A stretch of 64,000 nucleotides of DNA from Metaruminococcus_A sp050943475 (GTDB lineage Bacteria; Bacillota; Clostridia; Oscillospirales; Ruminococcaceae), in NCBI GenBank assembly GCA_050943475.1, contig JBMNPF010000003.1, forward strand, positions 173,474-237,473, written 5' to 3'. The translations under genes and the position numbers were made by a program. This document shows positions 59,758 through 64,000 of the stretch, piece by piece. Below the pieces are notes generated by a model. It worked only from the letters and a program-made list of their open reading frames with translations. It had not been told where the DNA came from and ran no database searches. Positions within the stretch are counted from its first letter, which is position 1. Every line of letters starts with the position of its first letter.

Positions 59758-59844
59758 GATCCCACCTCACCATTTTAATATACCCCTATTATAACAATAA
59801 TCCTTTTTCTTTTCAATTCTTTTACTCAATTTGAGGAAAAGGGC

Positions 59845-59873
59845 TTGACAAGTAGGTATACCTACCATATAAT
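59845..59873 (+). promoter_or_regulatory. Consensus promoter of the sigma-like gene
   Basis: TTGACA at 59845-59850, 17-nt spacer, TATAAT at 59868-59873, both perfect. The spacer is filled by operator copy 1. Confidence 0.88.
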
Positions 59874-59896
59874 ATTGATGGTAGGTATACCTACCA
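59852..59896. repeat. Twin palindromic operators
   Basis: GTAGGTATACCTAC (59852-59865) lies in the promoter spacer and TGGTAGGTATACCTACCA (59879-59896) over the start region. The inner 14 bases are identical and the centres are 29 nt apart, nearly three helical turns, so two bound dimers would face the same side. Confidence 0.85.
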
Positions 59897-59927
59897 ATGC
59901 AAAGTCATGAAACAGGAGGTAAAGGAT

Positions 59928-60512
59928 ATGCAGGAAAAATACAGGGCTTTTACAGTAGAATTACATGATTACAGCAATGAGGAGCTTGCTGAGCTTTTCC
60001 AGAAAACTCAAGATGAGGAGTGTTTAGTTGAGCTCATGCAGAAAAACAAGGGCGTTATCCACCTCATAGTAAGTAGCTATAAGATCTTAGGCTATGATCT
60101 AGAGGATCTCATGGTGATAGGCTATGAAGCTCTCTGGAAAGCGGCTAATTGCTATGATCCCTCCAGAGGGTACACTTTTTCCACTTGCTTAAAAGGTTTT
60201 ATCCGTAGGGAGCTAAACCGCCTTTACAATGAGACTAAGCGGCTCAAGAGGGGTAAAGGTGTAGAGCCCGTAAGCTATGAGGAGCTGGAAGAGATCAACC
60301 GTGAGAGAGCCACTTATGACGATTACAGCGGATTAGAACTGAGAGAATTTATTGAAAGCCTCAGCGGTACGGCTAAAGCGGTAGCTCAAATGTTCTTAGA
60401 TGGCTACACTAATGGGGGTGTGGCTGAGGCTCTGAGTATTACTCCCGCCTCAGTCAGTTACCATTGTAAGCGGATCAAGGCGGCTTACCTTGCTTACTGT
60501 GTGGAGGGCTAA
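59928..60512 (+). CDS. Sigma-70-like factor of element 3
   Basis: From the ATG at 59928 (AGGAGG 8 nt upstream) the 194 residues have a region 2-like part with YDLEDLMVIGYEALWKAANCYDPSRGYTFSTC and a region 4-like HTH near the end (GGVAEALSITPASVSYHCKRIK). Region 3 is replaced by a short linker. It resembles small sigma-like regulators of phages and conjugative transposons. It probably directs or regulates transcription of the element. Confidence 0.8.
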   Translation: MQEKYRAFTVELHDYSNEELAELFQKTQDEECLVELMQKNKGVIHLIVSSYKILGYDLEDLMVIGYEALWKAANCYDPSRGYTFSTCLKGFIRRELNRLYNETKRLKRGKGVEPVSYEELEEINRERATYDDYSGLELREFIESLSGTAKAVAQMFLDGYTNGGVAEALSITPASVSYHCKRIKAAYLAYCVEG

Positions 60513-60515
60513 GAG

Positions 60516-60674
60516 ATGGCGGATAGGCTGAGAGAGCTGATAGCAAATTATAAGCGGATGTATATGGGTGAGCTACTAACTGAGGGGGCTGAGCGTATCG
60601 CTTACCTTGAGGGCGTGATAGATGGGCTGGAGATAGCTCTGGAGGTAGTCAATGACGATAAAAGAGAGAGCTGA
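60516..60674 (+). CDS. Small unknown protein
   Basis: A 52-residue frame MADRLRELIANYKRMYMGEL to VVNDDKRES starts 3 nt after the sigma-like gene and overlaps the next gene by 23 nt. It is largely helical and acidic by eye. The tight packing and plausible codons support it as real. No family recognised. Confidence 0.6.
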   Translation: MADRLRELIANYKRMYMGELLTEGAERIAYLEGVIDGLEIALEVVNDDKRES

Positions 60675-61113
60675 GCTCTATGAGCGGCTCTATAGGAGCT
60701 GTAAGGCGGTAGAGCCTGTAGCTACCCTCTTAGAGCGTTTCTCTGGGGCTAGCCCTCTGGATCAGCTTGAGCTCCTGAGAGAAACGCTGAGCCGCTTGGT
60801 ATCTAAGGATTGCTATGAGTGTTATTGCCCTACTCTTACCCTCTGGGTTAGGTGTTCTAACTATGTAGCTCAAACTTATGAGATCTACTTAGCTGAGCCT
60901 GATATTAAGGATTTTCTGGTAATGTTCCGATTTCACCTCCAGCGGATAGCAAGAGATCCTAAGCGTGAGGATGTTCTGATAGAGGGTAATGAGGGCATTA
61001 CTAAGCGGCTCCTCTTTAGTGAGGCTAAGCATACCTTAGAGGGCTGGGATGATGCTCAGGCATGGGCTGAAATGGTAATTAAAAAGGCTAATAACGGGCG
61101 TGAGATGGGCTGA
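60652..61113 (+). CDS. Hypothetical protein of element 3
   Basis: The 153 residues start MTIKERAELYERLYRSCKAV and are mostly helical by eye, with Cys17 and a cysteine group at about 54-70 (CYECYCPTLTLWVRC). No family recognised. It is the third gene of the sigma-led unit, and a gap of about 100 nt follows. Confidence 0.65.
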   Translation: MTIKERAELYERLYRSCKAVEPVATLLERFSGASPLDQLELLRETLSRLVSKDCYECYCPTLTLWVRCSNYVAQTYEIYLAEPDIKDFLVMFRFHLQRIARDPKREDVLIEGNEGITKRLLFSEAKHTLEGWDDAQAWAEMVIKKANNGREMG

Positions 61114-61254
61114 TCTATCTCACGCCTCTACTTTTTATTGGGAAATTGAAAGCTGTAAACGGACGCTTAATAATTTTTTTATAGTTTTCTCTAAATCTTT
61201 TGAGGCTTTGTGATTATGTTGAGTACATCAAAAAATATGGAGGTATCTAAAATC

Positions 61255-61455
61255 ATGAAACTGAAAGAGGCAAGGAAAAAGCACGGGGGCTACTCTCAGA
61301 GAGAGCTAGCTGAGCTGATTGGTGTATCTACTATGACAATATCGAATTGGGAGGTGGGGCGTAGTACTCCTACTTTGACAAAGTGGAAAAAGGCGGCTGA
61401 GGTGCTGGGGGTGGCTGTAAGTGAGCTTGAGTTTGAGAGGAATGGGGATAAATAA
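61255..61455 (+). CDS. Small XRE-type regulator of element 3
   Basis: The 66 residues MKLKEARKKHGGYSQRELAE then LIGVSTMTISNWEVGRSTPT are a clean XRE HTH domain with little else. Start set at the ATG after GGAGG (11 nt spacing). Its stop overlaps the start of the next gene by one base, so the two are coupled. Confidence 0.82.
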   Translation: MKLKEARKKHGGYSQRELAELIGVSTMTISNWEVGRSTPTLTKWKKAAEVLGVAVSELEFERNGDK

Positions 61456-61913
61456 TGGCTAGAACCAAAAAGATAGTTAATCCAGACAGCTTTTATACAG
61501 TGTATAGCTGGATGCCTGTAGAGTTAGGGCTAAGTGGTAACGATCTTTTAGTGTATGCCTTTATTTATGCCTATAGCACGAATGAGAGCGGTAAAGGGTG
61601 CTACTTTGGAGGTTATGAGGCTCTCAGTCAATCTCTGGGCTGTACTACTAAAAGTGTGGAGAGGATTGTACATAAACTCCATGATGAGAGCTTGATAGAG
61701 ATAAAACAGGCTGAGCTTGAAAACGGTTTGAAAAGAAACTATTACAGAGTAAATCCTGATCCCCTAAAACTTTTGGCGGATCGGTGCTCTACTGTTCATA
61801 AGGGGCTTGCGGCTATTGTACATCTCTCGGAGTTTTGGGAAAATCTCACAAAACTAAACGGCAAAACAAAAAGATCATGCAAACTTAGAGATGAGGCTGA
61901 TAGGGTGTTTTAA
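61455..61913 (+). CDS. Winged-helix, replication initiator-like protein
   Basis: The 152 residues start MARTKKIVNPDSFYTVYSWM. The core YFGGYEALSQSLGCTTKSVERIVHKLHDESLIEI is a winged HTH like those at the N-terminus of phage and plasmid replication initiators. The protein is short and ends without the usual second domain. Four iteron-like repeats lie directly after its stop codon, supporting an initiator or regulator that binds them. Confidence 0.7.
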   Translation: MARTKKIVNPDSFYTVYSWMPVELGLSGNDLLVYAFIYAYSTNESGKGCYFGGYEALSQSLGCTTKSVERIVHKLHDESLIEIKQAELENGLKRNYYRVNPDPLKLLADRCSTVHKGLAAIVHLSEFWENLTKLNGKTKRSCKLRDEADRVF

Positions 61914-61921
61914 GGCAGAAT

Positions 61922-62028
61922 TACTAGGGACAATTTGTCTGTACTTGAAAATTACTACAGACAAATTGTCCTTAATACTACAGACAATTTGTCCATAGTA
62001 TTTGGATTACTAGGGACAAAATGTCTAT
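61922..62028. repeat. Four iteron-like repeats after the initiator-like gene
   Basis: Copies of TACTA(GG or CA)GACAA(TT/AT/TT/AA)TGTC start at 61922, 61953, 61976 and 62008 (the symmetric core at 61929, 61960, 61983 and 62015). Each core is an inverted repeat GACAA/TTGTC or close to it. Spacings are 31, 23 and 32 nt. The flanking DNA is A+T-rich, as in a plasmid-like origin. Confidence 0.75.
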
Positions 62029-62071
62029 CAATATAACAATATAGAAATAAGAAGATCCACTAAGAGAAAAT

Positions 62072-62090
62072 CCTTTTCTAAAAGAAAAGG
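62072..62090. repeat. Hairpin near the iteron-like repeats
   Basis: CCTTTTCT and AGAAAAGG (8 bp) around AAA, within the 230-nt noncoding gap between the initiator-like gene and the next gene. It has no T run of terminator type on the plus strand. Confidence 0.45.
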
Positions 62091-62140
62091 GCGGAGCCTG
62101 AGATCTAGAGATATTTTACACTAAGGAGGGTTACAGTGAT

Positions 62141-62380
62141 ATGCCTATAATTGCAAGGCAAGAGGATGAGGCTGATAGATGGCTTAGAGAGCATGATCCC
62201 TATTATACTGATGGCAGGAGAAATAAGAGTAGAAAGGTTACTCATCCATACGATACTCCAGAACAGGAGAAACGAAAAGCACAGATAGAGATCCCTATTA
62301 GTAGCCTTAACAGCTCTCAGCGGGTACAGTTTGCCTCCATAGCTGGGGCTTATGATGAGGATGGGAATTTTGAATTATAG
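62141..62380 (+). CDS. Small hypothetical protein
   Basis: The 79 residues start MPIIARQEDEADRWLREHDP and are highly charged and probably partly disordered. GGAGG lies 11 nt before the ATG. A weak hairpin (62395-62418, GAGCTCAGC/GCTGGGCTC then TTTCCTTT) may end the transcript. No family recognised. Confidence 0.6.
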   Translation: MPIIARQEDEADRWLREHDPYYTDGRRNKSRKVTHPYDTPEQEKRKAQIEIPISSLNSSQRVQFASIAGAYDEDGNFEL

Positions 62381-62394
62381 AGTAACTTTGTAAG

Positions 62395-62426
62395 GAGCTC
62401 AGCTTAACGGCTGGGCTCTTTCCTTT
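62395..62426 (+). terminator. Weak terminator
   Basis: GAGCTCAGC pairs with GCTGGGCTC (one G-U) around TTAACG, followed by TTTCCTTT. Confidence 0.5.
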
Positions 62427-62523
62427 GTGCATTATGCTGAAAATAATATTTTTGTCTAAGGTTATGCCTTTTTTGTCCAGAATGTGCCTTATCTATTGGG
62501 AGATCTTTGAGGAGGTGTGCAAA

Positions 62524-62709
62524 TTGCAGGAAAGGGTGAAAACGGTAAAGGAAACTGTAGAAATGTTAGGAGTAAGTAGGTCTACAATATATAATCTCCT
62601 GCGGCGTGGAGAGCTAAAAAGAGCTCCTAGTATCATGAAAGATAGCAGAGGTAGACCTCTTACAAGAATAACCGCAAGTAGTATAGTAACCTATATCAAA
62701 AATCATTAA
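62524..62709 (+). CDS. Excisionase/AlpA-like HTH protein (TTG start)
   Basis: The 61 residues from the TTG at 62524 read MQERVKTVKETVEMLGVSRS then TIYNLLRRGELKRAPSI, a MerR-like excisionase or AlpA-type HTH followed by a basic wing. GGAGG lies 8 nt before the TTG; an upstream ATG at 62425 gives a hydrophobic leader unlike the family. It suggests the element can be excised, though no recombinase is in view. Confidence 0.75.
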   Translation: MQERVKTVKETVEMLGVSRSTIYNLLRRGELKRAPSIMKDSRGRPLTRITASSIVTYIKNH

Positions 62710-62722
62710 GGAGGTTTTAATC

Positions 62723-63367
62723 ATGAGTGTAGAAACTGAAAACATGAGCGCATTGGAGATGAACATGAGATCTAAGGAGCTTTTATTCAAAGGCTTGAGA
62801 GATTATCATGGGGAGCCTGCTGAAAAGCCTAAGCCTAAAGGTATATTTGCCTCTTATGAGGAGGCTAAGCAGGCTGGAAATACCTGTGCTATGATTTCAT
62901 TCAAACGCCGTGAACATGAAAAACACGCAAAAAAGCTGATAGCTCTTAGTCATGAAGTATATGAAACTAAGAGTATTTTAGAGATCCAGAGTGGAATTAA
63001 GGAGCTTGAGGTGTCTATAACAAGCGGCGAGGAAACAGTAGAGCTCTTAAAAGAGGCTCAAGAGCGCAAGTATAGAAAAGAGTTTTCCAAAATTGGAGGC
63101 TTATTTGGTATCAATCTTGCGGAGGCTATTGCTGAGGCTATGGATAAATGGGTTAGGCAAGATGAGCGATACTTGTCGGCAATGGCTGAGTTACAGGAAA
63201 TTAAAAAAACCTATACCGCTTACTGTAATGCTAAGGAAATGTATATAGAAGATCATGCGGATCTTATTGCTGAGGCAAAAGAAAATGCAAGGCGTAAGGA
63301 GTTTTCTGCATCGGGTATTTTGGAAGAAATGGGTATTACTCCTGCTAAGGATAATCCAGATGAGTAA
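62723..63367 (+). CDS. Hypothetical coiled-coil-like protein upstream of the tape-measure-like gene
   Basis: The 214 residues start MSVETENMSALEMNMRSKEL and are rich in Glu, Lys and Ala, with long helices at about 65-115 and 150-200. No domain recognised. Its position just before a tape-measure-like gene is where phages encode tail chaperones, but no similarity or frameshift site is visible. Confidence 0.6.
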   Translation: MSVETENMSALEMNMRSKELLFKGLRDYHGEPAEKPKPKGIFASYEEAKQAGNTCAMISFKRREHEKHAKKLIALSHEVYETKSILEIQSGIKELEVSITSGEETVELLKEAQERKYRKEFSKIGGLFGINLAEAIAEAMDKWVRQDERYLSAMAELQEIKKTYTAYCNAKEMYIEDHADLIAEAKENARRKEFSASGILEEMGITPAKDNPDE

Positions 63368-63415
63368 GCTATAAACCTACATTAACTTTGATGAGAGAAA
63401 GGAGGTGTTTTTGAC

Positions 63416-64000
63416 ATGATAGAGTTTGGAGCAAAATTAACCCTTAAGGATAATATGGCGGCAACACTCCAGAAAAACCTTGATCTCCAGCGGCAATTTT
63501 CTCAGCAAGTAGAGAGGGTAAACTCAGGTGTAAAAAAACTTGGTAATCAGAAAGCTAATCCTACCATTATGGCTCAGGATGAAGCCTCTGAGGTTATTGA
63601 TACTATCAGAAGTGGGCTAAAGTCTGTTTCTATGATTATGGCAGATCCTGAGATTACAATAGAGGATGCGGCTAGTGCGGTAGCTGAGCAACTGCGTAGT
63701 ACCTTAGAGAGCCTTGATGCTATGGGTGTTTCTCCTAAAGTTGAGGTTAAAGATGAGGCTACGGCTCAGGCTGATGAGATCGCTGATAAGATTAGGGAGA
63801 TCGGAAAGTATGTAGCTAGCCCTGTAATCAAACTCAAGGATCTCATTAGCTCTGAGGCTGGTAAAATCAGCCGAAAACTTAGGGAGATTGCTACTACTTA
63901 TACTCCTATTGTGAGGCTCAGAGATGCCGCCTCAGTGGGCTTAGCAAAGATCAAAAATACCTTAGGCTGGCTAGGTCGTGCGGCGGTGTACCCTGTACTG
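63416..64000 (+). CDS. Tape-measure-like protein, 5' end only
   Basis: The visible 195 residues start MIEFGAKLTLKDNMAATLQK and show repeated blocks such as VSPKVEVKDEATAQADEIADK, SPVIKLKDLISSEAGKI and YTPIVRLRDAASVGLAKIK. This P-V-x-L-K-D repeat pattern is seen in large clostridial phage tail tape-measure proteins. A strong AAAGGAGG precedes the ATG. The gene runs off the window. No tail tube, terminase or capsid gene precedes it. Confidence 0.65.
   Translation, partial: MIEFGAKLTLKDNMAATLQKNLDLQRQFSQQVERVNSGVKKLGNQKANPTIMAQDEASEVIDTIRSGLKSVSMIMADPEITIEDAASAVAEQLRSTLESLDAMGVSPKVEVKDEATAQADEIADKIREIGKYVASPVIKLKDLISSEAGKISRKLREIATTYTPIVRLRDAASVGLAKIKNTLGWLGRAAVYPVL

Larger units (their letters stand above)
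57455..64000. mobile_element. Element 3: unrecognised integrated element, right end outside window
   Basis: Homology to element 1 stops abruptly near 57454. The following 6.5 kb is plus-strand dominated and has a different codon style (frequent CTC, AGG, GCT and GATC-containing codon pairs). It encodes a surface protein, regulators, a sigma-like factor, an initiator-like protein with iteron-like repeats, an excisionase-like protein and a tape-measure-like protein. No integrase is in view. A prophage remnant, phage-plasmid or conjugative-type island are all possible. Confidence 0.65.

Noticed and set aside
57455..64000. Element 3 as the continuation of element 2
   Set aside because: No gene matches the expected relaxase, TnpV or cargo of element 1, composition changes at the junction, and the ATPase gene is cut there.

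Overview
This is a bacterial chromosome segment from a low-G+C-phylum (Firmicutes) anaerobe with moderately high G+C DNA, most like the Oscillospirales/Ruminococcaceae branch of Clostridia. The evidence is the Firmicutes order of the S10-spc-alpha ribosomal genes, a zinc-type S14, a KOW protein between map and infA, an archaeal/eukaryal-type ProS, an alaS T-box leader and a clostridial acc/fab cluster. The genus cannot be fixed from the sequence. I saw no tRNA, rRNA or CRISPR.

Region 1 (1-14500, minus strand) is one long ribosomal protein array. It is transcribed from a promoter at 14465-14493 through a roughly 310-nt leader with an attenuator-like hairpin. It runs rpsJ-rplCDWB-rpsS-rplV-rpsC-rplP-rpmC-rpsQ-rplNXE-rpsNH-rplFR-rpsE-rpmD-rplO-secY-adk-map-KOW-infA-rpmJ-rpsM-rpsK-rpsD, with rpsD cut by the window edge.

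Region 2 (14500-27600, minus) holds proS, a small lipoprotein, a DUF134/Mrp/NifX-like iron-sulfur-type operon with a palindrome inside its promoter spacer, and a membrane-anchored XRE protein. It ends with a type II fatty acid operon, fabH-fabG-fabF-accB-fabZ-accC-accD-accA-acpP, which has no fabD or enoyl reductase gene.

Region 3 (27600-44833) begins with divergent aroE-aroK (plus). A long minus-strand block follows in reverse order: PBP, T-box/alaS, HIT protein, a doubly frameshifted cupin gene, a phosphoribosyltransferase, comEC, holA, an RNase M5-like Toprim protein, MBOAT and DHHW acetylation proteins, and a DUF3048 lipoprotein. The plus-strand guaA closes the ordinary chromosome.

Region 4 (44834-57454) is a stack of two related integrative mobilizable elements downstream of guaA. 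Each carries a divergent XRE regulator, a small excisionase-like HTH, a tyrosine integrase, a MobC-like RHH protein and a RepA-like ATPase. Element 1 looks complete: it also has an oriT-like hairpin region, a MobV relaxase, TnpV and a five-gene cargo (adenosine deaminase-like, DUF3795, HAD, GNAT and an unrecognised cysteine-rich protein). Element 2 is decaying: its ATPase has a nonsense codon, a probable frameshift and a truncation where foreign DNA begins.

Region 5 (57455-64000, plus) is a third element of different composition, open at the window end. It encodes a long-stalked beta-helix surface protein, a divergent ribbon-helix-helix protein next to twin palindromes over a consensus promoter, a sigma-like factor, small unknown proteins, an XRE regulator, a winged-helix initiator-like protein followed by four iteron-like repeats, an excisionase-like HTH and the start of a tape-measure-like protein. 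No terminase, portal, capsid or tail-tube gene precedes the last gene. This makes region 5 the least explained part of the window.
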